The notes beneath the pieces are model-generated. The model saw only the letters and a program-made list of their open reading frames with translations, made no database searches and was not told the origin of the DNA. Of a DNA stretch of 64,000 nucleotides, positions 46,882 through 59,825 are shown one piece after another. Numbering within the stretch: position 1 is the first letter of the stretch; each line of letters starts with the position of its first letter. The position numbers and the translations under genes are program-made. Source of the DNA: Limnoperna fortunei (taxonomy: Eukaryota > Mollusca > Bivalvia > Mytilida > Modiolidae); assembly GCA_944474755.1 (NCBI GenBank), contig OX104118.1:87775860-87839859 (forward strand), given 5' to 3'.

Positions 46882-47985
46882 GGCTAAATCGAATTCTTAT
46901 CGGAAGCTACCTACCAAGATAAACTCCAAATATATCTAAGCAATAATTTGTGAAACATTGCTTAAATATAATCAGATTGAATTCGGGGTATTATTTGAAG
47001 ACTATGATTGGCCAAGTGTCGGACGCAGTTCATTACACATTACATAATGCACTAAATGTTTAAGATACGTGATTCCAATGCAATTCAAATGGGAACAGTG
47101 ATGCATGAAGCCAAACTTGTATTACATATATTTATTATCAATGCAGTGAAATATTTCAGAAAATAACAAAAATTTGAAAGGAGGGATAATACAGAAAGTC
47201 CGTTTAAACCGGTCACATTAAGTACTACAACAGTGGAAGGACAGAACTTCCATCTTCCAGTCTATCTCACCCAATGATGTGGCCTGGCAAAACGTTAACA
47301 TCTATAACTTTAATTTTACCGTGTTAAAAGATAGTCAGATATTATCCACATTTTATATGTTAGTTAAAACAAGCAACAGAGCAAATATGATAATACGTAT
47401 TCATTGATAGTATATTATATTACTTGTATTATTAAATAATGCTAATAAAATAGATTATGTCTCCAACAAATTCCTGTGGACTCTCGTCATGCTATTCGGT
47501 ACAAGAAAAACCTTTATAGCAGAACAATGTAAATTTAATTTTTCATATCAATATAGATTTTTAGATCTCATTTGTAGACAGAAAACACGCTGTGTCAGTT
47601 GGTTTCTTTCTATTGTTTAAAAAACGCTGTCAATGTGTTAAAATGAAACTATTTTGTTGATTAATATTACTGTGGATTTACCTTTTGTGTAGTCTTTTTA
47701 ATTGCAAAATGCAAAATGCATGTCTTTGTTACAGTGCATCATGGAAACCATCAAGAATTGATAGTTATACGACATCATAATTCATAACACAATTTATGTT
47801 CCAACAAGTGTATTACAATAACAATTGTGATGTCACATTCCTTTAAACAGAAACATAGAAAGTCTTAATGAACAACTTTATAACCTCAAAGTGACAGTAT
47901 CTGTGACAGTATGTGATTGAGATATTATAGTAAAGGAACCAATAGTTAACTCAGATTTTGTGTTGCAGTCGTGTTCGTTTTAATC
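46882..47985. other. Upstream of stefin gene, nothing recognised
   Basis: No clear TATA box or repeat identified. Confidence 0.4.
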
Positions 47986-47989
47986 AAGC

Positions 47990-48240
47990 TCTTTTTTATT
48001 AACATATCTTGATATATTTGTTACCCTTTTATAGCGGCTATAGTGTGCCTATCTTTCTTTGGAAAAAGGAGTCATTATCGTGCGAGAAGCTAAACACTCT
48101 CCAAACACGTTACTCACTATGGTCCAAGTTCAGACTTTCTGTATTATTACACGACACCAACCAACGAGAGGGCCTACCTTTTCCGCCAAGTCGGAAGATC
48201 TGAGCGTCTTTTCTTGATAGAGCACTGAAGACCCTAACTA
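47990..48240. repeat. Dispersed repeat, weak similarity to 34385-34600
   Basis: CCTTTTATAGCGGCTATAGT with GTGCCTA and a later CACTCTCCAAACACGTTACT block. Confidence 0.35.
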
Positions 48241-49231
48241 GAATTCAGCTCCCGGTTATGCAACCGTATTTAAGAAAAACTTTAAATTATTGTCGTTTCT
48301 AAGACCACTGTCGTCTCTATTCCAGTCACAATAAAAAAATTGCTAATAAATGCATTGGTGTAACTTGAATAACAATAACACAGCGTTACAATAATCGTTA
48401 ACGATTTTTTGTTTGTTGCGATACCTCCAAATGAAAAACGGTATCACCAGGTCATTTTTGAATAGTCGATGCTTGCGTAATACTAGTTGCAAAACAGTTG
48501 AGGATTAAAGATTGACGGGAAAGCATATGAAAGCAAGCAACCGGAAAAGACCTCAACGACAGATTACGTAACCACCGATGTAATATGGAAAATTAAGAAC
48601 ACTTGCTTTACAATAGTTCCTCATTTTCGGCATCCTCACAGAGGTATTTTGTTAATGCAACAACATTAAATCATAACGTTAAAATTCAAAAGCAATAATT
48701 CAAACTTTTTGCTTTAAATTACACCTATGCATGTATTTTTTTTAAATAGACAGTTTTATGGATACTATACGAGCCATTAATTTTATAGTGAAAATGAAAT
48801 CATCTACCTATTCCTTAATGATCCGCGTCACACAACAGTTGATAACGGGATGTGAGTAGGTTGTTTTGGGTAAAATTCCCACTAAACAACTATTTTCGTG
48901 TACTTATAAATTTGGTCTGTTAAAATATTATTTTAAATAGACATGTTTATTATTTATATTTTACGGGCCATTAATTTATAGAGTACTTCAAAATGTGCCG
49001 AGATATGAGTGGGTGATGATATGCTAAAAATTTATGAAGTGATAGCTATTGGGATTTAAAAGAAGTGATGCTGTAATACTTCTACAAAATCATCTTCCGT
49101 TGGATCTTTATTGAAAAAAAGGATAGATAACTGGATAAATAATACTACGCTTATTGGTGAACAAGAGCATCCATTATTTTAATCTTTTGTTTAATTTAAT
49201 TATGTTTACTTGAACAATTCGAAAATTACTA

Positions 49232-49655
49232 TTACCCCCGTTCACACATAGACGCCGTTTCTACTACGATCAAAGCGTGGCCAAAAACGTGGCCGATCGT
49301 GACAAATCGCAGGAGAAACGTAGTAGAGTGTTCATAAGCGCAGTATGATAGCGATAGTGTCTTCATGATTGGAGAACTCTACGCTCTCGACACGCTTATT
49401 TTGAACATGCTCAAAACAAGCGTAGCGGGATCGTGGCCAACAAGAATCAGAGTAAAGTCGTAAAAAGATCGTAGTAGAAGAGCCGAATCGTACAAGCAGC
49501 GTAATACGTTCTTACTACGTACTATTATCGGCACCATCTAGCGATACCGTCGTACAGTCATCCATGTCTGCGTAGCGTCGTAGTATGATCTTGAATTTCG
49601 TAGCGGTAGCGCAGCGTAAGCTCAGCGTAAGCGCAGTGAGGGTCGAGGTAAGTTA
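49232..49655. mobile_element. CpG-rich insertion, probable nonautonomous DNA element
   Basis: Very different composition from the AT-rich surroundings, with repeated CGTAGTA, GCGTAG and CGTAGC words. It is absent from the other duplication copy near 53695, so it is a discrete insertion. No coding capacity seen. Confidence 0.55.
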
Positions 49656-49800
49656 AGGTTGCCGAAAACAAACGTGTTGGTGTTTGCTGCGTCAGCAAAA
49701 TTTACAAAATGAATTCTCTTGTAGGTAGGACATTTTTAGAAGAAAATGTTCTTATGTTTCCACTTGCTTACAAGTACACAATATGTATTTTAGATTTCTC

Positions 49801-49990
49801 TTAACCAAGTTGTCCTTTAAGTGCTATACATTCTGTATGAAATCTAGTACTAATGATTTGATAGATTCTGCTTCCTGAATAGTTATAGTTTTGGGCAGGA
49901 GTAATTTTAGTGAGATACATGTACCTTTTTAGCCACGAGATGGAGATGCAGTTTTTAATCTCAGATGGAAAAAGATTCCATGACATTATC
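49801..49990 (-). pseudogene. LINE reverse transcriptase C-terminal remnant (left copy)
   Basis: SWNLFPSEIKNCISISWLKR and later SRIYQIISTRFHTECIALKG resemble the WNSLP-EI--S-SI--FK and QI--ARLRTGCSAL blocks following LINE reverse transcriptases. The counterpart in the right copy (about 53860-54040) is more degraded. Confidence 0.5.
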
Positions 49991-50228
49991 TTATTGACGA
50001 TGGAAGAGAAGTGTTGTAATTTAGTGAAGTTTGAGCGAAAATAAAAATAAAGCTGGTTGGCGTGTTACGTAATCAAGAATATCTCAAAATTCGTTTCAAA
50101 GATTTATTTGATAGACACATGCAGATGGGGGTTTAACTGTTTATAATGTCGTGTAGAATTAACAGATTTTTTTTGTTCCGACTGTCGAATTGCCATACAA
50201 TCTAATTAATGATTTCCGGAATTCATTA

Positions 50229-50444
50229 TTAATTACAGGGTACGACAATACGATAGCCGTTAAAACGACAGGGATATTGTTTGATCTCACGTTGATAATT
50301 ATCCTCAGAGTAGATATCTGTTACAGACAGAATGATATCAGAAAATTTACTAGTTAGAATATAGACGTTATTGCTAGATTCTACAAATAAATTACATTTG
50401 AACTCGGACATGTTTTGTTCTTGAAATAAATCGTGATTAACCAC
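50229..50444 (-). pseudogene. Unrecognised protein-like frame shared by both duplication copies
   Basis: Reads CNLFVESSNNVYILTSKF then SDIILSVTDIYSEDNYQRE. The right copy (about 54200-54370) preserves FSESSNS...TSDIILSA-YIYSEQNYQR but has stops. Family unknown. Confidence 0.35.
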
Positions 50445-50664
50445 GTTAATCTAAACGCTTGAAGGTTTGGAATATCTAAATCATTAGAAACGTTTCACAA
50501 GTTTTGAAGGATTTATCTATCAAAATTGTATTCTATATAATTCTATATATTCTATATTATTCTAACTAGATTTAAACCTATTACAAGTGGTTCAGCATTT
50601 TCTTCCTACCTACAGCTATTTAATAAATGGTTTTGATTATTGTCATATTGAAGAGTGTAATATA

Positions 50665-52139
50665 CTCATCACAAAAAGAAACGCATCGCTACATTTTAAT
50701 TTTTTTAAATGAATTTTTAATAAGTATCACTTAACATTTAAAATGACAATTGAACCTTTAAATGTACAGGTAATTTTAAATGGTTAAAGTTTTTTCTTCA
50801 GATTTAGCATATTGCCAAATTATTAAATGATTCTTAAAAATGACACTTAAAAAGTAAATACACCGTGAATTGCAGCGAAATTTTGAAAGCGCTTCCAACG
50901 GAAAGTTCGTGGTCTACTCAATAGTCTTTCAATAGCGTATAAAAGGGACATGTTTGATGGTCCACTCGTCAAAACGTAAAAGTTATGTCATGCCGCGGTT
51001 GGATTCCTCTACCAAAAACATTATCATTACACTCTGGTGTCTGTCAAAGTGTGATTGCCCGGACCGAAAATATGAACCAGAGTATCATTTCCAGACAATG
51101 TGCCCGATTCCAACAGATCAGTAGGACTAAAGACCGTCCAGGAAATGGAAGACCACACATAACCACAGTACGACAAAATCGGTACATCCGGGTATTCCAT
51201 CTACGTAATCGAACATTCACAGCAACAACAACTGCAGTTGGGATACCTTGATTGCGAAGAATCATCTCCGAAATTGTCAGAAAACGGCTCCGACAACATG
51301 GAATTAGACCATCTTTTGGAGCAGTTTTGACGGCGCTACATCGACGGGAAAGATTCAGATGGCGAAACAGGTTTAGGATCTGTATATTCCAGAACTGGCA
51401 CAAATTCTGGTTTAGTGACGCGCCGCAATTCCTGCTACAGAAGCGTGATGGTAGAACACGTGTTTACCGCGGACGAAATGAACTATTTGCGCAGTCACGT
51501 GTCCAGGAAGTGGATAGATTCGGCGGATTCGGAGGTAGCATAATGATGTGGGCGGCGATCTCAAATGACAGAAATCAGAGCTTTTGTACGTGCCCCACAA
51601 CTTATGTCTCAGCGGTAAAGAGACGACAGCATTCAACCACATATTTTTAAATTATCGACCACCAGAGCGACCACAGATCTCAACTAACCAGAGACTTTCT
51701 TGATCGGAATAACATTATTTGTTGCCATGGCCTTCAAAATTGCCGGATTTGAGTCCCATCGAACATCTATGGGACCAACTGGAAAACATGTGCGCCAGCG
51801 CCAACCAGCACCGGAGACCCTGGTTCAACTTCGACAGATGTTTCAAGAGGAATGGCGAAGAATACCTCGCAAAAATGTTCATGTTTTGATATAGTCCATG
51901 CCGAGGAGATGCAGAGCATTACTGGCTTCTCAAAGTGGTCACACACGTTACTAACTAGCAGTTGACCGGAAGTAACTTTGAACTGTGATTAATTGACTGT
52001 AATTTGTACAGTCATGACTGTTACTTTACCTACAACAAACATTTTAAGTGCATATCGTTCATGTAGTTGTAAGATTTTGATTTGAATGTCGCTAATTAAT
52101 ATTTGTAAAAACCCAATATGTGTTTCTTTTTCTGAAGAT
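50665..52139 (+). mobile_element. Tc1/mariner DNA transposon, inactivated
   Basis: Terminal inverted repeats CTCATCACAAAAAGAAACGCAT (start) and the matching reverse complement of ATGTGTTTCTTTTTCTGAAGAT (end), flanked by TA. Plus-strand transposase frames: the N-terminal helix-turn-helix region (50985-51251) with SIISRQCARFQQISRTKDR and GRP, then LRQHGIRPSFGAVLTALHRR. The catalytic region has NWHKFWFSDAPQF, where WFSDES is expected, and VQEVDRFGGFGGSIMMWAAI. Near 51700-51894 a decayed LSPIEHLWDQL block is followed by VRQRQPAPETLVQLRQMFQE. Frameshifts and the loss of the middle Asp region (about 51640-51700) make it nonfunctional. Confidence 0.92.
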
Positions 52140-52449
52140 TACATATCATAAAAAGTCCTTTTAAACGCCTTCACCTTCTAAATGTTATACGACATACCCG
52201 TACTTTGTGTACAGCTTTCCTGTACATACGCTGACGAGTTCGAGTTACTCACTTTCTGTGTGTTTGGTTTTTGCCTGCGTTGTATATGTTTGTTTATAAC
52301 CGTACTTGTAATTTTCCCTTGACGTTTGGCTATTGCTATTCGGTCGGTTTCTTACATCGGTATTCCATTGTGACCATTCACCAGTTGCATTGACGAAACA
52401 TCAATTTATTAACATTTTCCATCGTCATGTGTTCATTTGTTTTACGGAG

Positions 52450-54660
52450 TCTATTTAGCTACATGTACGATATCAATTTTTGTTTGTAGTGATAGCTCCG
52501 AACTGAAAAACGGTCTCACCAGGTCATTTTCTATTAGTCTTTGCTTGCGTAATACTAGTTCCAAAACAACTGAGGCTTATAGATTTGTGGGAAAGCATGT
52601 GAAGGAAAGTAACCGGAAATAACCTCAACGACAGATTACGTAACGAACAAAAAAGTTGTCTATTTCATAATCCAATACCTTTTCAAAATTGAAACAGTTC
52701 ATAAATATATCTCGTATAGAATTCGCTAACTTGGACAAATAAAACGCATATTTATTGTTTAAGATTTCATCAAGTTTAAGCTTTCTCATAGAGTCCAGCA
52801 CATTGCAAGCTACACGACGATGCGAAAACGGAAAACCGGAAAATGAAAAGGTGAAAACGCAAAAAGGGATCATAAATGATACAACTTTTGAAAATTTGAT
52901 TATTTTAAATAAACAATTTAACAATTACTGTCTAAACCATACATTTTACTGTTAAGTCAATGATATGCATTTCGTTATTGCCGTCGTTATTTACTTTTAA
53001 AATAAAAAAAAATAATTCAAACTTTAGGCTTTATATTACACCTCTACATATATTTTTTAAAGACAGTTTTATGGATACTATACGAGCCATTAATTTTATA
53101 AAGTGAAATTATCTACATGTATTTCATAATGGGTCGCGTCCCACAACAGGATATGAGTCGGTCTTGGTGGGTTTGAAAAAATGCCTTGGAAACTATTTTC
53201 GTGCACTTCTAAAAGTCAAAAATTATAATTAAGAAATCGACTTTATATCATTATTTTAAATAAACAGTTTTATTACTATTTTAAGAACCATCAATTTATA
53301 GAGTACGCGTACTTCGTAATGTGCCACGTCACCAAGATATAAGTGGGTCGTAATGTTGTCATAAAATTATGACGTAATAGATAATCAAATGTTTACAAAT
53401 ATAACATCATGTTGTAATCATAATTAATAAAAATAGTTACAATAAAGTAACATACTGGGATTTGAAAAGAAGTGATGCTACTGTACTTATATATAAATCA
53501 TCTTCCGCTGGAACTATATTGAAAAAGAAAAATAGTAGATAATACAATATACTACGCTTGTTATCAAGTACACAATTTATACAATTTGTTTTAACATTTC
53601 TCATAGTGATACAAAGCTGATAAGTATGAGTATAAAAGAGCATCTATTATGTGAATGTTTTTTTATTTAATTTTCTTGAACAATTCGAAAATTATTGAGG
53701 TCATCCTTTATGTTAGGGTTGACGAACAAAAACGTGTTGGTGTTTACTGCGCTAGCCAAATTTACTAAAATAACATCCGGAATTGTCGGTAGGACATTTT
53801 AGACGTAATTTTCTTCTTGTTTACAAATACAAAAAGGTGTTGTTCTAGATTTCTCTCAATTAAGTGGTCCTTTAAGTACTCTACATTCTGTATAAAGTCT
53901 ACTATAAATAAGATTCTTGATCTGAGTAGTACACGTACCAGAAGTATTTTTAGTGAGATACGTGTACCTTTTTCAGCCGAAGGAAGACGTTGCAGTTTAC
54001 TGACGATGGAAGAGAAGTCTTGTGACTTAATGAAGATCGAGTGGAATAAAAAATAAAGCTTTATGTAATGTATGTTATGTAATCATGAACATCTCTAAAC
54101 TGGTTTGATAGGATAGACACGGGCAGATAAGGGTTTAACTGTTTTTCATGTTGTATAGAACTAACATATTATGTTGGTTTCGCGTCCTAGCAGGGATTTC
54201 CAGCCGTAAATATGACGGGAATATTGTGAGATCGAGCGCTGATAATTTTGCTCTGAATAGATGTATTTTGCAGACAAAATTATATCACTTGTTGGAATAA
54301 AGGCGCTATTACTAGATTCAGAAAAGAAATAAACATTTCAACTCGGATAGTTTTTTGGCGAAATAAATCGTAATTTACACGTTAATATAATTTTTCCGCG
54401 CTTGAAACACGTTGTGAAGGCTTTTGAATATTTAAATAATTACAAACGCTTCACAAACTTTGTAAGATTTATTAAAATTGTATTCCATATATCTAACTCG
54501 TATTAAGTGTGTGTGTAGTTATGAATTATATATTTAAACCTGTTACAAGTGGTTCAGCATTTTCCCCCTACCTACAGCTATTAAAAATTGGTTTTGATTA
54601 TTTTCATATTGAAGTGTGTAATATATCATAAACAGTCGCTTTAAACGCCTCTCACAGCGA
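52450..54660. repeat. Tandem segmental duplication, right copy
   Basis: Lacks both large insertions of the left copy. The site equivalent to the transposon insertion reads GTGTAATATATCATAAACAG. Confidence 0.85.
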
Positions 54661-55800
54661 CAAATTTGGCGCCTGTGATGATAATAAAATACAACATCTA
54701 CAAGTTGTGCATAAAGAAAAAAGTAGTTCTACTTTCGCTTTCCATAAAATTTGCAATTCTGAATAAATCAGTTTAAAATTAAAATGAAGTGATTTATCAT
54801 TTTTTTACAACGGGTGACCATTTATGGCGTATTCATGTATCTTCAGCGACAGTCAAAGTTCAGAAGTGACCTAGATCACAGGTCTCTAATCTTTTTATCA
54901 TTACAACTCAAAAACTATAAAAGATAGAGGAAGACTATACATCGGAAAAATACTCCACTCATCATAACCCTTCATTGATACTTGGACTGAAACTGTGCGA
55001 TGAACTGTTTTCGAGTTACAGCCCTTGATCCATTTAGGTTAATCGTTTTTTTTTTGCTTTTACTTGAAAACGGTTAGAGATAATATAGTTAACATGTAGG
55101 TTTAATATGATCACCAAGTCAAGGCCTTCAATTTGCGACCAATTTCAATGGTCATGGGTCAAGGTCATACCATAGCAACAAGGTACCATCACAAAAAGTC
55201 CTTAGCAACCATATATTTTTAAATAAGGATGATATACTTTACTGAAATATGTCATTTTACAACAGGAAGTGGCATTTTGACCTTAGCAATGACCAGAAAA
55301 GTCCTTGACAACCATGCATTGTCTTACTCAGGACAAAAGAAATAGTCTATTCCGCCTAACAAATGCCCATCAACCTATGTAGTCAAGTTCAAATCAACAG
55401 ATGAAGAAAAATTTAATTTCTTACCGGAATATGGTAAAGGCCCTATCTTTATTAAAAACACTTTTCTGTTGTTTTTATCATATTATTAGCATTAGACATT
55501 TTGTCCATTTTTTGTAAATATATATATACTGAGGAAAGTGGAACCTGTGATTCCATGATTCACCACTATTGACAATACTTTTATCTATCACATATAGTTA
55601 TTATTCTTTACATACATGCGCTTAAACAGTCGTGTGTCTTGGAAGTATCAGTGTTTATTTGTAAATGTTAATATGTATGATTTCAGCCCTTAAGGGTATA
55701 ATAATGCATTATTGAATAAAGTTAAACAATTAATTAAGTTTCTTTATTGTTTTTTTTTCTGTTGCATCATTGTTTTTTTTCTCCAAAACTAACTATAGTT
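54661..55800. other. Intergenic; one dispersed fragment at 54715-54790
   Basis: AAAGTAGTTCTACTTTCGCT relates to 30085-30165. Otherwise nothing recognised. Confidence 0.45.
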
Positions 55801-55807
55801 TATTATA

Positions 55808-55936
55808 GGATTAAACACCGTTTTCAATGGATTTATCGGTATATCAACAAGACCAACTCACTCACAAATAATATGTTTGTGAGTGAGTTGGTCTTGTTGA
55901 TATACCGATAAATCCATTGAAAACGGTGTTTAATCC
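55808..55936. repeat. Perfect 61-bp-arm palindrome with 7-bp loop
   Basis: Left arm 55808-55868 (starts GGATTAAACACCG, ends CTCACTCACAAA), loop TAATATG, right arm 55876-55936, exactly complementary. The arms extend a few bases further with one unpaired T. Confidence 0.97.
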
Positions 55937-57245
55937 TTATAATTCTTTAACGTTGCATAAAGAAATTAATTTATCTATATTTATCATATTTCTTGTGTAT
56001 TTGGTAGCGGGATTGACTGAACGTATGAATATTTTGTTTATTTTTAAACGTACGATTATTTCCATCAACCATTTTCTGATTTTAATAATAAACACAATTT
56101 TGAGTTTTACATCAATCTATAACCTTATTTTCTGTATCGAACACAAGGAAAGTTTTAAATTTAACAAATCATTAATGATAATTCATCAAACAAATAAATT
56201 GTAAGTTGATCGCTACTTTCGATATTGAAAGTCGCCATCTTTGTTTACATTGGTTACGCTAAAAATAGTTCGGTCAACGTCGTTTATCCTAAAATAAATG
56301 GAGTCAACTCCATTTATCAAAAAATAAATTTCGTTAAAAACCTCAACCGGAAGTAATCTAGACCAATCAAATAAACGTATTTCTAAATATGCAAATCATA
56401 TCAGAATTATATGTTTATAATAAAAGAAAATCACATAAAATTATCAAAGAATTATGGTTACCTATAAACATTTGTGACAGGTTTGTTATTTAGAACACCT
56501 TGAAATATTAAAATTTAAACTATGCATGCTGTGGCATCCTGATAAGGCTTGTACTTTTATAAACTTGTATTAACTGTTTTAGATGTTTATTGAACAGATT
56601 ATTCCTTAAAACTTGCATTTTGACTACCTTTATGGCCGAGAAAAATTCATTATCCCATTTTAAATTGGAGACAAGACCAAGCAATTGCAGTAAATTCTAC
56701 TCTTTCTAATGACAGCATTTTGTAAGTCAAATACTCTTAAATGTTTTTGTTTAATTGTTTAAGTATTTACTTCAATTTAAAAATGTACAAAAGAAATAAT
56801 AAGACCATACAAATGCCACACAACCCTGTATATAATGCTCACAGATGTATCCGCCATGTTGAAATGTAAAATGAACGAATTTCAAATAAAATTGGAAGTA
56901 TGAAGATCAGCAATTAAATGTAAAAAATGTGAAAATTAAAAACATAAATGTATCTACTATTAATATTTGTGCAAAGGGCAAAACATATTTTATACCAGCT
57001 GTATTTATAGAATTAACGCCTGAAATGGTGCATAATAGACTATTTAGCATTGACACAATGTAACAACAGGAGAGAAAATAAGGTATTTTTCTAACAAAAT
57101 TGGAAGTATTTTGCTAGTAAGTTAAACTGATCAAATGTATATCATTCGAAAAAAAAATGTAGAATCAAGAACAATGTGCACAACATTTGTATTTTATAAA
57201 TTTAACTTCGAAGATCCTCCCCGTAAATTCAGTAATTAGCATTAT
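55937..57245. other. Intergenic, nothing recognised
   Basis: A 95-codon hydrophobic open frame starts inside the palindrome arm; not considered a gene. Confidence 0.4.
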
Positions 57246-57741
57246 GTTCTGTGTAATTTAGCAAATGCGGACAAAATCCCCCTCGTTAAATTTACAAGGC
57301 GAAAAAAATCCTGCTGTAAAATTTTCAAGGTGGAAAATTCCCTCCAGTATTTGTTTTTGTTTAAATGTTTTTTTTCAATGTTCACACCGTACAGTCTCGT
57401 AAATATAGAGATAAAACTAGAAAAAATTACCTTTTATCTTAAAAAAATCATGTTTTATTACAATAATAATTGTCTCATTTGCAGTGCTTAATTGGTGATC
57501 TCTTATTAATGTGTTTGTAGACTGCCAGTAAGCAAACGAATATCGCTTACTTGAGCAAAACATTCTGTACATCTTGTAGAAAAAGTAAACGGGTATGGCT
57601 TTTACTAATAAATTATAATTTGGTAAAATAATTGGTTAATGTGGTCGCTTTGTTTGAATAGTGAAAAATTAGCAAAGTTTCCATATTTATTGACCATCTG
57701 CAACGTATTTGTGATCAAGAATTATATATATATGGTGACCG

Positions 57742-58870
57742 ATGATTTTCAAACCAACAGATCCGTGTATGATGGATAATTATGATGATAATCCCCTTAG
57801 TCAGTTTGGGGCTAAGGACTTCGTACAAAGTGCAATGGCGGCGCCATCAATCTTGAATGTGAGTACATTACCGTCCACGGTAGAAATGAATAAACCACAA
57901 ACCAGCGGGCTTTTACAAACACCAGTAAAGTTACATACTCTTTCTACACCACGAAAACGACATCTATCAGAACACGACGAAGACACGAGTTAGACTATAA
58001 AAAAGTGAAAAGATCGTCTCCCTCCTCTTCCACGCCTACCCCTTCTGGTCAAGTTTCAAGCTATTGTAAATATGATCGGCAATCTATCAGAGAATTTAAA
58101 CACCATTACAAAAAGGGTTGAAAAAAGAATATCCGATATTGAGGGAAATGTGGAACGTCGTTTGACGGTTAAAGTTAACACTGTTATACAAGATAGAGTG
58201 CAAAATGAGGCTGAAAGCTAAAGGAACAATTATCTAGCGAAGTAAATAAATTCAAAGAAATCTTGAAAAATCATATGCGGAAGTGGTGGCGACAAACACA
58301 CGAGTAAACGTAAACTTAAAACAAAGCCTCAAATCAATACAGTTTGATCAAAAGGAATCTTAGTTTTGACAAACGCGAGGAAAATGACAATTCGATTCTT
58401 ATAAGTAAGGTGTCTGATTTATTGAAAGATGGGTTCAAACTCTCTCTTTAACATTTGTGTTAAGAGCGTAGAAAGAAAACCAACTTAGTATGACAGTAAG
58501 TCTGGTATTATTGTATTTTCTGTTGACAATCTAGAGCATATAAAGTCAATTATGAAAGCAACACGAGTTTTTTAAGACTCTTTGAAGTATAATGGGGTTT
58601 ATATTGAACGCGATCTTCCGTTGCATCAACGTATCTATAATAATAACAATCGTACATCTAAAGGCCCTAGGCAGAGAGAACGATTTTGTAATTAAATCCG
58701 GCCGATTCGTTAGAAAGGAGAATTCTAATCCGTCTCGAGCTGATAAACAATGTGCTCATCAGAATACACATCAACAGCGTGACCGGGAATACGCAGAAGG
58801 TCAACGTAGATACAAGGGCAGTGGTAGGCGGGCCGAGTATCTTTTCAACAAACACGTGCTAAAAGGTTTT
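57742..58870 (+). pseudogene. LINE ORF1 (gag-like), frameshifted
   Basis: Starts MIFKPTDPCMMDNYDDNPLS. A second frame near 58060-58215 reads MIGNLSENLNTITKRVEKRI-SDIEGNVERR, a coiled-coil-like stretch. Later pieces read SGIIVFSVDNLEHIKSIMKA and NGVYIERDLPLHQRIYNNNN, then HQQRDREYAEGQRR. Order and position directly before the endonuclease identify it as ORF1. Confidence 0.7.
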
Positions 58871-58872
58871 AA

Positions 58873-59825
58873 TTGAATTGCGGGTTTTGGAACATTAATG
58901 GGTGGAGTTTGTCTAATGACAAGCACCAATTGCTGGCTTCTTGTATAGATAAACAAAATTTGCATATAATCGGACTAGCTGAAACTCATCTCATTGGTCA
59001 ATCAGTTATTGACATTGAGGGAAACACGTGGATCGGGAGCAACCGTAAACAAATACATGTGCGTGCTAAAACGGCTCCGGCCAGTTTTCCTACCGCAGGT
59101 CGGGGGTTTTCTCCGGGTACTCCGGCTTCCTCCCCCAATAAAAACTGGACGCCACGATATAGCTGAAAAATTGCTGAAAGTGGCGTTAAACACCATCAAA
59201 CAAACAAACAAACATAAAACGGCTCCGGCGGCGTTGGTCTATTGATTCGTAATGATGTGCTGTTGAAATATAATGCCGTAAATGTGAACGACCAAGTCGA
59301 CGGAATACTATGGATCCTATTCACAGAGAAATATAACCAAAATTCGTCCTTTTACGTGTGCGTAGTGTATCTACCCCCGGAACACTCAACACGGTCTGTG
59401 AACATACACGCATTTTGAGACACGATTGTATCTGATATATACACGAGCCCAATAGAAAACCTTTCTTCCTCCGCGGTGACTTCAACAGCCGTGTGGCCGA
59501 CATACCAGACTTTATCGAAGGTGTTGACTTTTTACCAGAGCGACGCGTCGTCGACTTTAAGCAAAACAGTTATGGCGAAATATTTTGCGAGTTTCTGAGC
59601 AACATTAATTGTTGTATGCTTAATGGAAGGAAAACTTTGCATAATGACTTTATGTTCGTATTCACTAGAGGTGTGTTCGTTGTCGACTACTGTATAGTAC
59701 TGTATGAACATTTACCGATGTTTGATAATTTTAATGTCATACGAGCTACAAATTTGACAGACATTGTATTCAATATTGGCGAATACGACCCGAGGCATAT
59801 TCCGGATCACACACTTTTGTGTTAG
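58873..59825 (+). pseudogene. LINE ORF2 endonuclease domain
   Basis: NCGFWNINGWSLSNDKHQLL opens the domain; IIGLAETHL is the conserved catalytic Glu block. After a SINE insertion and a frameshift the frame resumes with SGGVGLLIRNDVL. RGDFNSRVADIPDF carries the GDFN motif near 59475-59505, VFVVDYC matches the SVVDY block, and DPRHIPDHTLLC the catalytic His block. Broken by frameshifts. Confidence 0.85.
59082..59214 (+). mobile_element. 5'-truncated SINE inserted in the LINE endonuclease
   Basis: Flanked by a perfect 15-bp target-site duplication TAAAACGGCTCCGGC (59067-59081 and 59215-59229). Ends TGAAAGTGGCGTTAAACACC plus (CAAA)n. Same 3' end as the SINE at 27724-27868. Confidence 0.93.

Larger units (their letters stand above)
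48370..52200. repeat. Tandem segmental duplication, left copy
   Basis: Co-linear with 52450-54660: AATACTAGTTGCAAAACA, CAACGACAGATTACGTAAC, CAGTTTTATGGATACTATAC, TGGGATTTAAAAGAAGTGAT, AACAATTCGAAAATTA and TTCAGCATTTTCTTCCTACC are all matched in order. It differs by two insertions, at 49232-49655 and 50665-52139. Confidence 0.85.

Noticed and set aside
55917..56204. 95-codon hydrophobic open frame
   Set aside because: Starts inside the palindrome arm, is AT-rich, and shows no splice or domain evidence.
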